A stretch of 23,994 bases of DNA from an uncultured Marvinbryantia sp. (GCA_937915375.1 CALDMO010000039.1:1-23994), one strand, 5' to 3'. Numbered from the stretch's first letter, positions 8,281-16,825 are shown. A program made the numbers and translations. The notes: generated by a model from the letters alone, not told the origin.

Positions 8281-9057
8281 CTACTGTATATTATAAACTC
8301 TGCAGGCATTGCGATACGTTGCCATTTCTACTTCCTGCGGCGGCACTTCCTTAATGCGGGCAATTTCTTCTATAATGTAGGGAATAAACAGTGAAGAATT
8401 CCGCTTGCCGCGATACGGCGTCGGCGCCAAATACGGACAATCTGTCTCCACCACGATCGCTTCCAGCGGAATCTGTGCCGCGACCTCTTTCAGCACGCGC
8501 GCATTTTTAAAAGTAACTACACCGCCGATACCAATATGATACCCGCGTTTGACATATTCCCTTGCCATTTCCGGAGAACCGGAATAACAATGAATAATCC
8601 CGCCGCGAAAGCCCGGGTGCTTTGCATGTTCAGCACAGATCAGATCAAAAGAATCCTGTGATGCCTCCCGGCTGTGCACATTAATCGGCAGCTCCAATTC
8701 ACTCGCCAGATGCAGCTGCTCGGCAAACCATTTTTTCTGCACCTCATGAGATGCCTTATCCCAATAATAATCCAAACCGATTTCTCCGACTGCCACCGCC
8801 TTTTCCTTTTGCAGCAGCGCATGCAGCTGTTCCATCTCTTTTTCTGTCAAATCACCGGCATGATCCGGATGAATACCGAGCGCACCGTAAACCAGATCAT
8901 ATTTTTCCATCAGACTGACCGTGTCCAAAACCCCCTGCATGGAAGCGCCGACATTCACAATATACTGCACATTGTTTTCGCGCATACTGCCAAGCAGTTC
9001 CTCCCTGTCTGTATCAAACGCCTCATCATCATAATGAGCATGCGTATCAAAAATCAT
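8281..9057 (-). CDS. tatD: TatD-family metal-dependent hydrolase (DNase)
   Basis: This 258-residue TIM-barrel hydrolase of the TatD family is a metal-dependent 3'-5' DNase in characterised members. Metal ligands are all present: DTHAHYD (His6, His8), GEIGLDYYW (Glu92), NVHSREA (His128), IIHCYSG (His156) and ETDCPYLAP (Asp206). The start at 9057 is chosen because GGAGG (9063-9067, read on the minus strand) lies 5 bp upstream. A frame starting at 9087 adds ten residues that would contain that binding site. It is the first gene of the tatD-rsmA-hydrolase set and is divergent from the MerR gene. In many Firmicutes rnmV follows tatD; here rsmA follows directly. Confidence 0.93.
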   Translation of the reverse strand: MIFDTHAHYDDEAFDTDREELLGSMRENNVQYIVNVGASMQGVLDTVSLMEKYDLVYGALGIHPDHAGDLTEKEMEQLHALLQKEKAVAVGEIGLDYYWDKASHEVQKKWFAEQLHLASELELPINVHSREASQDSFDLICAEHAKHPGFRGGIIHCYSGSPEMAREYVKRGYHIGIGGVVTFKNARVLKEVAAQIPLEAIVVETDCPYLAPTPYRGKRNSSLFIPYIIEEIARIKEVPPQEVEMATYRNACRVYNIQ

Positions 9058-9136
9058 ATATTCCTCCATATTTTTGTAATTTCTCATTTTCTTTTCTCAT
9101 CATAGCACATTTTTTTTAAATAGTATATAATAACCC

Positions 9137-9167
9137 TTGACTTTCCCCCTTCTGGAAGGTATAGGAT
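9137..9167 (+). promoter_or_regulatory. MerR-type promoter with 19-bp spacer and internal dyad
   Basis: TTGACT at 9137-9142 and TAGGAT at 9162-9167 are 19 bp apart, longer than the normal 17 bp. The spacer holds the inverted repeat CCTTC-TG-GAAGG at 9148-9159. This is the classic layout of promoters that MerR proteins activate by unwinding the DNA, and it resembles CueR/copA-type sites. It precedes the MerR gene at 9240, so autoregulation of the whole MerR/YbjQ/ABC block is likely. TATAGG at 9160-9165 offers a 17-bp alternative. Confidence 0.75.
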
Positions 9168-9239
9168 GCCTTTATCAGACGACAGGCATCTGTATAAACC
9201 AGCCATTTTATGGCAGACAGACACGGAGGTGACAAATTT

Positions 9240-9887
9240 ATGAAGATTCAGGAAGTGGAAACGCTGGTTGGGATTACCAAAAAGAATATCCGCTTTTATG
9301 AACAGGAAGGGCTTTTGCATCCCAGCCGCAAAGAAAACGGTTATCGGGATTATTCTCTGTCGGATGTCGAGGAATTGAAAAAGATCAAATTCCTGCGCAG
9401 CCTTTCCTTCCCATTAGAAGAAATCCGTCAAATGCAGGCAGGCACACTGACAGTCGCAGACGGCGCCAGACGCCATCTGATCGTTCTTGAGCGTGAACAG
9501 CATTCCCTTGAGAAAGCAAAACTGCTCTGTTCAGAACTGATACAGCAGCCTCAGCTGCTGGAACATCTGGATACCGATGCCCTTCTGGAAAAAATGCAGG
9601 AAATGGAGAAAGAAGGTGCTGTTTTTATGAATGTAAAAAAACAAGATCATCGCAGACAATATGTCGCTCCGGTCATTGCCTCGGCCACGATTATTTTTTT
9701 AATGGCTCTGATTCTATTCATATTATTTTCAGAAGCGCTGACCGCACAGCTCAGTATCGGAATCATCGTGACGATTTTCATCTGCACGGCTCTGCTGCTG
9801 ATTGTCATTTTCGGCGTCATCCTGGCGCTGCTGCAGCGAATCAAACAAATCAAAGGAGGGGAAGAAGATGCAGCTTCTAAATATTGA
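9240..9887 (+). CDS. MerR-family regulator with two C-terminal membrane helices
   Basis: This 215-residue regulator has a MerR winged helix-turn-helix at about 1-68 ('EVETLVGITKKNIRFYEQEGLL', then 'NGYRDYSLSDVEELKKIKFLRSL'). A helical linker (about 75-125) follows, then two strongly hydrophobic segments at about 142-164 and 172-198 and a short charged tail. Most MerR proteins end in a soluble ligand-binding domain, and no metal-binding cysteine pair is visible. Here the sensory part seems to be the membrane itself or a membrane partner. The ATG at 9240 follows GGAGGT (9225-9230) by 9 bp. The 3' end overlaps the YbjQ gene by 20 bp. A MerR-type promoter lies 70 bp upstream. The signal is unknown; membrane-active compounds or lipid state are an inference. 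Confidence 0.88.
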   Translation: MKIQEVETLVGITKKNIRFYEQEGLLHPSRKENGYRDYSLSDVEELKKIKFLRSLSFPLEEIRQMQAGTLTVADGARRHLIVLEREQHSLEKAKLLCSELIQQPQLLEHLDTDALLEKMQEMEKEGAVFMNVKKQDHRRQYVAPVIASATIIFLMALILFILFSEALTAQLSIGIIVTIFICTALLLIVIFGVILALLQRIKQIKGGEEDAASKY

Positions 9888-10182
9888 TTATATTCCCGGA
9901 AAACAGATTGAAGCGCTCGGGCTGGTGAAAGGAAGCACCGTCATGAGCAAGCACTTGGGAAAAGATTTTATGGCCGGCATGAAAACCATTGTCGGAGGCG
10001 AAATTGAAAGCTATACAGAAATGCTGGACAGCGCCAGAAAAATCGCCACAAAACGTATGGTAGACGAGGCCGAAGCGCTGGAAGCAGACGCGATTATCAA
10101 TATCCGCTACTCCTCTTCCTCCGTCATGCAGGGCGCTGCGGAAGTAACTGCCTACGGAACTGCAGTCCGCATTCTGATCTGA
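9868..10182 (+). CDS. YbjQ/UPF0145 family protein
   Basis: This 104-residue small protein of the YbjQ (UPF0145, 'heavy-metal-binding') family forms pentamers in solved members; its biochemical role is not settled. The sequence keeps the family pattern: a first strand ending in 'GLVKGSTV', the 'GGEIESYTEMLDSARKIATKRMVDEAEALEADAIINIRY' core, and a final 'AEVTAYGTAVRI' strand. Length is normal for the family (about 105). AGGAGGGG lies about 9 bp before the ATG inside the end of the MerR gene, so the two are translationally coupled. Its place between a membrane MerR and an ABC exporter suggests a role in the same stress response. Despite the family name there is no cysteine cluster to support metal binding here. 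Confidence 0.88.
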   Translation: MQLLNIDYIPGKQIEALGLVKGSTVMSKHLGKDFMAGMKTIVGGEIESYTEMLDSARKIATKRMVDEAEALEADAIINIRYSSSSVMQGAAEVTAYGTAVRILI

Positions 10183-10254
10183 CAACGTTTCGGATGCTTT
10201 CTGAAAGATCGAACTGCACCTATACAGCATCTATTATCATAGGAGAAATACATT

Positions 10255-10983
10255 ATGATCACACTTACAAATGTATCCAAAACCTACGGCGGAAGCAGTA
10301 AAAAAGCCGTAGATTCCATCAACTGGAATGTTGCCGACGGCAAAATTACCGGTTTTATCGGTCCAAACGGCGCCGGTAAATCAACCACCTTAAAAATGAT
10401 CACCGGAATTGTAACGCCGGACGAAGGAACCATTTCCCTCAATGGACACAACATTGTAACAGACGCGTTAGAGGCCAAAAAGCACTTCGGCTTTGTGTCC
10501 GATTCTCCAGACAAATTCCTGCGTCTGAAGGGAATCGAATACCTGAATTTCTGCGCCAACATTTACGGTGTTCCAAAGGATCTGCGCCAGAACCGTATTG
10601 AAAATTATTCGAAACGCTTCGGCATCGATGACGCCCTCGGCAGCCACATTATGAGTTATTCTCACGGAATGCGGCAAAAGCTGATGGTCATCGGCGCTCT
10701 GCTGCACAAACCGTCTGTCTGGATCCTAGACGAACCGCTGACCGGACTGGACCCGACCTCGGCTTTCGCCTTAAAAGAAATGATGCGCGAACATGCCGCA
10801 GCCGGAAATTCTGTGCTCTTTTCTACGCATGTACTGGAAACTGCAGAAAAGCTCTGCGACAACATTGCCGTCATTAATCACGGAACTATTATCTACGTCG
10901 GCACACTGGAGAAACTGCGCTCCTGCTACCCGCAGGAATCTTCTCTGGAAGAAATATTTATGGAGATGACACAAAATGCGTAA
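10255..10983 (+). CDS. ABC exporter ATP-binding subunit
   Basis: This 242-residue ATPase belongs to the ABC-2/bacitracin-exporter-like group. Walker A is GPNGAGKST at 36-44. The signature is the variant YSHGMRQK at 135-142. Walker B with the D-loop is VWILDEPLTGLDP at 155-167, and the switch histidine is in STHVLE near 183-188. The usual Q-loop glutamine is replaced by the acidic stretch GFVSDSPDKF, seen in some relatives of this exporter group. The binding site AGGAGAA precedes the ATG. It follows the YbjQ gene by 72 bp and overlaps the permease gene by 8 bp (10976-10983). It probably pairs with that permease to export a hydrophobic compound, peptide or lipid. Confidence 0.92.
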   Translation: MITLTNVSKTYGGSSKKAVDSINWNVADGKITGFIGPNGAGKSTTLKMITGIVTPDEGTISLNGHNIVTDALEAKKHFGFVSDSPDKFLRLKGIEYLNFCANIYGVPKDLRQNRIENYSKRFGIDDALGSHIMSYSHGMRQKLMVIGALLHKPSVWILDEPLTGLDPTSAFALKEMMREHAAAGNSVLFSTHVLETAEKLCDNIAVINHGTIIYVGTLEKLRSCYPQESSLEEIFMEMTQNA

Positions 10984-12673
10984 TTGTTTACTACTTACCT
11001 ATATACTGCTCAAAAACGGCAGTAACAGTCTGACCGGCGGCAATTCCAAAAAGTCCAACGGCAAAGCGCAGACTGCGCTTATCATTCTGGTCGGAATCTG
11101 TATGTTCCCCCTTTTGGGGCTACTCTTTCAGAGCTCTGCTTTTCTTTACAGACTCCTTATGCCCCTTCATATGGAGGAGCTCCTGTACGAGCTTCTTTTT
11201 GCCGCTCTCTCCCTGACGCTGCTGGTATTTTCTCTGCCGTTTGTACTTTCGGTGATGTTCTTTTCCAGAGATCTGGAATACCTGCAGCCAATGCCGCTGT
11301 CATCCTGGCAGATTGTCGGCGCAAAATTTCTTACTATCATGGTTTATGAATACATCAGCGCTCTCTTCATCGGACTGCCGCTGCTGGCCGGGATTGCCTC
11401 TGCATCCCATGCCGGAATCCTCTTCTGGCTGATCGCCGTTCCGATATTGCTGGCCGTTCCCATTCTGCCGGTCATTTACGCCGCATTTCTGGGGACACTG
11501 GTCCTTTATCTGACCCGCAGCTGGAAACACAAGGAAGCGCTGATGACCTTCTTTTCACTGATACTGATCTTTTTTTCGGCCAGTCTCGGAATGCTCGTCT
11601 CCCGCTTTGGTCAGGCTCCGGATGCAGACGCGATCCTTGCCGTCATGACAAACAGTCAGCCGATCGTAAGCGGATTATCCTGGATCTTTCCAAACCTGCC
11701 GCTGGCGAAAAATGCCCTGCTGCATACGGATTTTCTGATGCTGGCTCTTTATCTGCTCAGCACTGCCGTGCTTGTCGCAGTATTCTTGGCGTTTGGAAAC
11801 CGCGTTTATCTGAAAGCCGTTACCGGTATGACCGAAACTACATCCAAAAAAGAGCGCCTTTCCGACCGTGAGACCAAAAAAGCGCTGCGCTCCTCCGGCG
11901 CCGCTGCAGCCTTTGCCTCCCGTGAATGGAAGCTGCTGGTGCGTACACCGATTTACTTTTTAAACTGTGTCGTTACGGCATTTATCGTTCCGCTCATCCT
12001 GATGATGACCCTGTTTCTCAGCGTACCGCAAATGAAAGATATCGTTCCCGCGCTGAAGCAGCTCCTGCCGTTGATTCATCAAACAGATGACCATATTTTA
12101 AACGGACTTCTTTTACTTATTGTCTTTGCGGTCAGCGGTCTGATGAGCTCCATGAATCTGTCATCAGCCACCTGCATTTCCCGTGAAGGTCAAAACATAG
12201 GAGATCTCAAGTTTATTCCGGTTTCCGCGAGAGATATTATAAAAGGAAAAATGATCTGTTCGCTGGCCATCAGCGCAGCAGCCGTTTATCCTTACGCAGT
12301 CGCGCTGCCGATAATCAGTGCCATTCTGCTGCATACCCCGCTCTGGCTGTTGGTTCCGTCCCTGCTCATCGCTACCTTCACTCTGATAATGCTCGGCTAC
12401 CTGATGCTGCTCGGCGATCTGCTCTATCCAAAACTTAACTGGACGAGTGAGCAGGCAGCTGTCAAACAGAATATGACTGCACTTGTGACCGATCTTCTCT
12501 GCATCGCGCTCTGCTTTGCGCTCGGTTTCGTCTTTGTAATGCTTTACCGTATGCGCCTCCCAATGCAGATATTAATTATTGGCGGACTTTTGCTTTTGGC
12601 AGCGCTTGCCGCCGTTCTGCAGCAGATTGCCTGCCGCTATGCAGAAAAAGCTTTTCAAAAAATAGAGATATAA
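10976..12673 (+). CDS. ABC exporter membrane subunit, about twelve helices
   Basis: This 565-residue integral membrane protein has two similar halves of roughly six helices, split by a basic cytoplasmic stretch near 290-315 (TTSKKERLSDRETKKALRSS). Each half contains a short loop of the type 'FFSRDLEYLQPMPLSSWQIVGAKFL' (about 95-119) and 'ISREGQNIGDLKFIPVSARDIIKGKMI' (about 401-427). Such loops are seen in Firmicutes ABC exporter permeases of the ABC-2-like class and probably contact the ATPase. The start overlaps the ATPase gene by 8 bp. It ends 5 bp before the convergent polyphosphate kinase gene with no visible terminator between them, so antisense read-through is possible. I cannot name the substrate. 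Confidence 0.87.
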   Translation: MRNCLLLTYILLKNGSNSLTGGNSKKSNGKAQTALIILVGICMFPLLGLLFQSSAFLYRLLMPLHMEELLYELLFAALSLTLLVFSLPFVLSVMFFSRDLEYLQPMPLSSWQIVGAKFLTIMVYEYISALFIGLPLLAGIASASHAGILFWLIAVPILLAVPILPVIYAAFLGTLVLYLTRSWKHKEALMTFFSLILIFFSASLGMLVSRFGQAPDADAILAVMTNSQPIVSGLSWIFPNLPLAKNALLHTDFLMLALYLLSTAVLVAVFLAFGNRVYLKAVTGMTETTSKKERLSDRETKKALRSSGAAAAFASREWKLLVRTPIYFLNCVVTAFIVPLILMMTLFLSVPQMKDIVPALKQLLPLIHQTDDHILNGLLLLIVFAVSGLMSSMNLSSATCISREGQNIGDLKFIPVSARDIIKGKMICSLAISAAAVYPYAVALPIISAILLHTPLWLLVPSLLIATFTLIMLGYLMLLGDLLYPKLNWTSEQAAVKQNMTALVTDLLCIALCFALGFVFVMLYRMRLPMQILIIGGLLLLAALAAVLQQIACRYAEKAFQKIEI

Positions 12674-12678
12674 TTGTT

Positions 12679-13569
12679 TTATTCGTTCCGTTTTAGTCCC
12701 TCATCCGTATCGCTTAACTCCGCGCGGTAAAATTCAAATTTCTCTGCTTCCTCCTTTGATACCTCCGGGTATTGCGGATCAATCTTCTTTAACACATCCA
12801 GAATCGCTTCCGACACCAGATATCTGGTATACCATTTCTGGTCTGCCGGAAGCACATACCAAGGATTTTCCTTCGTTGCCGTCTCATTTACCGCATCCTC
12901 GTAAGCTTTGTCATACTTATCCCAAAGTTCACGCTCCGTCAGATCACTTCTGGAAAATTTCCAGTTCTTCTCCGGCGTATTCAAACGCTCCATAAAACGT
13001 TCCTTTTGTTTGTCCGAAGAAACATTAAGAAAAATCTTTACAATCCGATAACTTTCATCGTGCAGATATTCTTCAAAATTAAGAATGTGTTTATATCGTT
13101 TCTTGATAAAATCCGTTTCTTTCAAACATCTGGATGCCATCCTGTAATTCCTATACAGTTTGTGTACTTTCACCACCAGAACGTCCTCATAATAAGAGCG
13201 GTTAAAAATAGCGATCATACCGCGGCGCGGAAGATTATTGACACAGCGCCACAGATAATCATGCTGCAGTTCCTCCTTGGACGGCTGCTTATAGCTATAC
13301 ACCTGCACTCCCTGCGGATTAACGCCTCCCATAACATGACGAATAGTACTGTCCTTTCCGGCCGCGTCTCTGGCCTGCAGAACGATCAGCAGCCCTTCTT
13401 TTTCTTCCGCGTAAAGTTTATCCTGCAAAGCGAAAATCTTCTCCTGGTTCTCTGCTGTCTTTTTCAGGATCTTTTCTTTTTCTACATCATCCTGTTTACT
13501 GTCTGTCGGCAGTTTTTTCAGCTTCAATTTTTTGCTTCCGTCAAAATAATATCTTTCTAAAAGCGACAT
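12679..13569 (-). CDS. Polyphosphate kinase 2 family protein (PPK2)
   Basis: This 296-residue PPK2 phosphotransferase moves phosphate between polyphosphate and nucleotides, usually favouring nucleotide synthesis. The P-loop region ARDAAGKDST is at 66-75, followed by 'IRHVMGGVNPQGVQVYSYKQPS'. The FNRSYYEDVLV motif is at 122-132 with VKVHKL just after, the lid-side 'RYKHILNFEEYL' is near 158-169, and 'NWKFSRSDLTERELWDKY' is near 202-219. The start at 13569 follows GGGGGT by 6 bp; the longer frame from 13671 would add a basic non-conserved leader. Length fits a single-domain PPK2 of the class acting on AMP/ADP, though the class cannot be fixed by eye. It is separate from the pab genes (about 150 bp away) and convergent with the exporter. 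Confidence 0.92.
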   Translation of the reverse strand: MSLLERYYFDGSKKLKLKKLPTDSKQDDVEKEKILKKTAENQEKIFALQDKLYAEEKEGLLIVLQARDAAGKDSTIRHVMGGVNPQGVQVYSYKQPSKEELQHDYLWRCVNNLPRRGMIAIFNRSYYEDVLVVKVHKLYRNYRMASRCLKETDFIKKRYKHILNFEEYLHDESYRIVKIFLNVSSDKQKERFMERLNTPEKNWKFSRSDLTERELWDKYDKAYEDAVNETATKENPWYVLPADQKWYTRYLVSEAILDVLKKIDPQYPEVSKEEAEKFEFYRAELSDTDEGLKRNE

Positions 13570-13720
13570 ACGATTACCCCCTGATTCTATAGGCTCCCTA
13601 TACGTTTTTCTTATTTTACATTGCCGAAATCCAAAACGCAAGGCCAAACTTTGAGTTTTTTTCTCAACCATAATAATACGTTTCTGATCTTTTTACAAAA
13701 GTATCTGCTCGAAATACATA

Positions 13721-14476
13721 TCATGGAGTTCTATGTAACCGGACATATTCTGCGTAAAAATTTTGGATGTCCGCATACATTCCGTACGGATGAAATGTAT
13801 AGCTGTCCAGACTTTGAACAGGCATGATACCCATAAGGGAGTTGGTAACAAAACATTCGTCCATAGATGTTAAATCGGATGGCCGCAGCACACATTCCGT
13901 TACCGGAAAATGTTCCAATATAAAACGGCGCATGATACCGGGCAAAATTCCGCAAGAAAGCTGTGGAGTCAAAAGCTCTCTGTTTCGCACAAAAAAGAGA
14001 TTTGTTGCTGCGCCTTCACACAATTCGCCGCGACTGTTGCAAAAAATAACTTCATCAAAGCCATCGCGCAGCACACGTCGCTTCTCCAACAAATTATCAG
14101 CATAATTCATCGTTTTATGGAAAACAAGAGGTGATGTTTCATTTCGCCGCACGCTGCTTATACTAAGGCGGAACATCTGTGTGGATTCAGGCACAGTCAC
14201 TGTTCCGTTATAAGCCGGATAAGGATTTGGCCGTACAGTAAACAGTGTATTTTCAGCAGAAACCATAAGTTTCAATGCATGATGCTCCAAATTATGACCG
14301 CTGAGAAAATCAAATACTTCATCCGCTTTTATTGTCTTATTGATATGAAGTGCGCAAAGAGAATGGTGCAGCCGTTCCAGATGCTCTTCCAGCAAAAGCG
14401 GTCTATTTTGTTCTACAGCAATCGTCTCAAAAACGCCAAGTCCAAATTGATATCCTTCATCCAGTGTAATCTTCAT
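13721..14476 (-). CDS. pabC: Aminodeoxychorismate lyase PabC (class IV aminotransferase fold)
   Basis: This 251-residue PLP enzyme should split 4-amino-4-deoxychorismate into p-aminobenzoate and pyruvate for folate synthesis. The fold-type IV pattern is clear: 'GLGVFETIAV' near 12-21, the PLP lysine in FHKTMNY (Lys121), 'DEVIFCNSRGELCEGAATNLFFV' near 141-163 with Glu154, and 'SCGILPGIMRR' near 174-184. The ATG at 14476 follows GAGGGG by about 6 bp. It is 29 bp downstream of pabB, and that link decides the function over a branched-chain or D-amino-acid aminotransferase. The extended frame from 14524 overlaps pabB and is not used. Confidence 0.88.
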   Translation of the reverse strand: MKITLDEGYQFGLGVFETIAVEQNRPLLLEEHLERLHHSLCALHINKTIKADEVFDFLSGHNLEHHALKLMVSAENTLFTVRPNPYPAYNGTVTVPESTQMFRLSISSVRRNETSPLVFHKTMNYADNLLEKRRVLRDGFDEVIFCNSRGELCEGAATNLFFVRNRELLTPQLSCGILPGIMRRFILEHFPVTECVLRPSDLTSMDECFVTNSLMGIMPVQSLDSYTFHPYGMYADIQNFYAEYVRLHRTP

Positions 14477-14505
14477 GCATTCCCCTCTTTTCTGTCGCTG
14501 AAACC

Positions 14506-15936
14506 TCAGGATGAAACGCTGCATGCATCAAGCAGCGCCTTTGCTTTGAGCAATGTTTCTTCATATTCAAATTCCAGCTCCGATTCACACGTAATACCGC
14601 CGCCTACGCCAAGATAATAGACTCCATTCTGATACAGTGCGGTACGAATGACAATGTTAAAATCACAACCTCCGTCCAGAGAAATATATCCTATGGATCC
14701 GGTGTAAAGATTGCGCTGTCCATGCTCCAGTTCATCAATAATCTCCATCGCGCGCAGTTTGGGCGCCCCTGTGATCGAACCGCCTGGAAAAGCGGCTTTC
14801 AAAAGTTCCATAACCGTAAGTTCCGGCCGAAGCTGTCCGATAATATTAGAAATCAAATGAAACACTGTGGCATACATTTCTACTTTAAACAATTCAGTCA
14901 CTTTGACAGAGCCAGGGATGCAAACACGATTCAAGTCATTGCGCTCCAGATCTACAATCATTAAAAGTTCACTTTTATCCTTTTCTGATTGCTCCAATTC
15001 CAACCGAAGTGCCTCATCCTCCTGAGGTGTTTTGCCGCGTTTCCTCGTTCCTTTAATTGGTCGTGTCTGGATGGTTCCGTTTTTCATCTGCAGAAAACGT
15101 TCGGGAGAAGCACACACAATCTGAAAATCATCATAATTAAAATATCCCCCAAACGGCGCCGGATTACTTTCACGCAAACGACAAAACATTTCATATGGCT
15201 GCATCGGACTATGCAGAGTAAGCTGCTGTGTCATATTCGCAATATAAATATCTCCTTCAATGATATAATCAATCATTCTCTGGACAGCATTTTTGTAATC
15301 CTCTTTCGTAAAATTAGCAGTAAAACTGCCGGGTACTCGAACAGAAGCTTCGCAAAGCGCAGGGCACTGCCCCAAAGCATCTGAAGCTGTACAAATATGG
15401 CTGTCCTCCGTATCTTCAGCTCTCTGTTCCGCAGACTTCAGAATCCTCAGCATCTCTTCCATACCACATTCGCAATCCCAGTCATGACTGTTTGCAATAA
15501 CGTACAGCGTATGTGTCTCATGATCCTCCACAAAGAATCCGTCATAAAACACAAGCATACTGTCCGGAATACAAACTGTTTCCGGATGACGCGTGGAAAC
15601 GCCTTCTTTTTTCCTGCCATAATCATAAGAGAAATACCCAACCGCACCAGAACTGATCGGCAGACCTGTTCTATTCTCTTCACGGTGTTCCTTCAAATAT
15701 CGGCTGACATAAGATTCAAAGGATTCATCCGATGTAATACCATTTATGGTAAAACGTTCTGTTTTTCCATAATATTCTTTTTTCAGAGTCAGATAGGGGT
15801 GCACTCCAATGATAGAATAGCGTCCAAGTTCTCCTGTCAATGAGGAGTCCAGAAACGCGGCATTTTTCTGTGTGTGCAGCTGTTCAAAAATCCTCGTAGC
15901 CGCTGGATATCGTTTAAACTGCTTTATAAGCTGCAT
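14506..15936 (-). CDS. pabB: Aminodeoxychorismate synthase component I (PabB)
   Basis: This 476-residue chorismate-binding enzyme aminates chorismate with ammonia from PabA to give 4-amino-4-deoxychorismate. The conserved C-terminal half has 'FGGYFNYDDFQIVCASPERFL' (262-282), PIKGT at 293-297, 'DLERNDLNRVC' (329-339), 'AAFPGGSITGAPKLRAMEII' (381-400) and 'ESELEFEYEETLLKA' near the end. The lysine in PIKGT (Lys295) is the PabB hallmark; anthranilate synthase TrpE has alanine there. The N-terminal FLDSS also fits PabB. The ATG at 15936 lies inside the end of pabA (overlap 23 bp), with AGGTGG about 8 bp upstream. No tryptophan genes are near. Confidence 0.93.
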   Translation of the reverse strand: MQLIKQFKRYPAATRIFEQLHTQKNAAFLDSSLTGELGRYSIIGVHPYLTLKKEYYGKTERFTINGITSDESFESYVSRYLKEHREENRTGLPISSGAVGYFSYDYGRKKEGVSTRHPETVCIPDSMLVFYDGFFVEDHETHTLYVIANSHDWDCECGMEEMLRILKSAEQRAEDTEDSHICTASDALGQCPALCEASVRVPGSFTANFTKEDYKNAVQRMIDYIIEGDIYIANMTQQLTLHSPMQPYEMFCRLRESNPAPFGGYFNYDDFQIVCASPERFLQMKNGTIQTRPIKGTRKRGKTPQEDEALRLELEQSEKDKSELLMIVDLERNDLNRVCIPGSVKVTELFKVEMYATVFHLISNIIGQLRPELTVMELLKAAFPGGSITGAPKLRAMEIIDELEHGQRNLYTGSIGYISLDGGCDFNIVIRTALYQNGVYYLGVGGGITCESELEFEYEETLLKAKALLDACSVSS

Positions 15937-16519
15937 GCGTCTGCCACCACCTTTTACAGATTTTCTGGAAATTGCCAAGAAGCTCATGTCCATATTCGGT
16001 CAAAACTGCTTCCGGATGGAACTGTACGCCGTAAATCGGAAATATACGGTGCTCTAATCCCATAATCACGCCGTCCTCCGTTCGCGCATTAATGCGCAAT
16101 TGTGGGGGAAAACCGTTTTCACGTACGGCAAGAGAATGATAACGTGTTACGCGATATCTCTCCGGCAGTCCCTCAAACAAACCTGTACCGTCATGCGAAA
16201 GGACAGAAATTTTTCCGTGCATAGGACGTACCCCTTTCGATACAACCGCCCCAAAAGCTTCCGCAATCACCTGATGCCCCAGGCATACACCTAAAATGGG
16301 AATCTCATTTTGAAATTCACGAAGAACACTGCGGCATTCGACGGCATCCTGCGGACGTTTCGGTCCGGGCGACAGGATGATTCCTTCCGGCTGCAGCGCA
16401 TGGATTTCCGGCAGCGACAGATCGTCAGCACGCCGTACAAGAACTTCCTGTCCGTTTTCACAAAGATATGCGGACAGGTTATAGACAAAAGAATCGTAAT
16501 TATCAAGCATATAAAACAA
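15914..16519 (-). CDS. pabA: Aminodeoxychorismate synthase glutaminase component PabA (TTG start)
   Basis: This 201-residue class I glutamine amidotransferase supplies ammonia to PabB. Catalytic residues are Cys79 (GVCLGHQ), His168 and Glu170 (QFHPEA). The N-terminus reads MFYMLDNYDSF, matching the 'LIDNYDSF' opening of the family, and 'SPGPKRPQDA' forms the usual loop. I place the start at TTG 16519 because AGGTGG lies 6 bp upstream; an in-frame ATG at 16510 is the alternative and an ATG at 16549 lacks a fitting site. The genes are ordered pabA-pabB-pabC on the minus strand with overlaps. TrpG is excluded by the PabB partner, although PabA/TrpG proteins can serve both pathways in some bacteria. 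Confidence 0.9.
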   Translation of the reverse strand: MFYMLDNYDSFVYNLSAYLCENGQEVLVRRADDLSLPEIHALQPEGIILSPGPKRPQDAVECRSVLREFQNEIPILGVCLGHQVIAEAFGAVVSKGVRPMHGKISVLSHDGTGLFEGLPERYRVTRYHSLAVRENGFPPQLRINARTEDGVIMGLEHRIFPIYGVQFHPEAVLTEYGHELLGNFQKICKRWWQTHAAYKAV

Positions 16520-16537
16520 AAAGACCCACCTCACCTT

Positions 16538-16551
16538 CTGTGTATTCACAG
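16538..16551 (-). promoter_or_regulatory. Short hairpin just upstream of pabA ribosome binding site
   Basis: CTGTG-AATA-CACAG (minus-strand reading) forms a perfect 5-bp stem with a 4-nt loop, only a few bases before the GGTGAGGTGG binding region of pabA. It may shape initiation at the TTG start. Such short stems also arise by chance. Confidence 0.3.
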
Positions 16552-16595
16552 TCGTTATCCCAAAGTGAGTCCGGGTCCGTAACCTGCATATCGGT

Positions 16596-16624
16596 ATTAT
16601 AAAAGGGTTTTAGCCAAACGTCAA
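16596..16624 (-). promoter_or_regulatory. Promoter of pabABC
   Basis: Read on the minus strand, TTGACG (16624-16619) and perfect TATAAT (16601-16596) are separated by 17 bp. Transcription would begin near 16589, giving a leader of about 70 nt before the TTG start of pabA. No known riboswitch is visible in that leader. Confidence 0.75.
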
Positions 16625-16796
16625 TATCTAACCGCTTACGCTCATACGTTCATCCGGCATACGTATTTTTCTCAATTTTCAAAAAATACACTAAATATTT
16701 ATATTGTTCTAACTGTTTTAATTTTCTGATTATTATATTATATTTTACTCAATTTCTAACTTCTAAAAAATTTTTTTATTTTTTTCAATTTTATTG

Positions 16797-16825
16797 TTGA
16801 CAAAATAGTTTTTATCTGTTATATT
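16797..16825 (+). promoter_or_regulatory. Strong promoter with UP-element-like A/T tracts
   Basis: TTGACA (16797-16802), a 17-bp spacer and TATATT (16820-16825) are close to consensus. Upstream, 16725-16795 consists of alternating A- and T-runs, the layout of UP elements at stable RNA promoters. It drives the non-coding region at about 16832-17442; no protein gene follows. Confidence 0.75.

Noticed and set aside
9058..9136. Promoter for tatD on the minus strand
   Set aside because: A TATGAT -10-like box is present near 9098-9103, but no acceptable -35 box at 16-18 bp was found.
13006..13560. 184-residue plus-strand frame antisense to PPK2
   Set aside because: The PPK2 motifs on the minus strand are unambiguous, and the antisense product has no family features.
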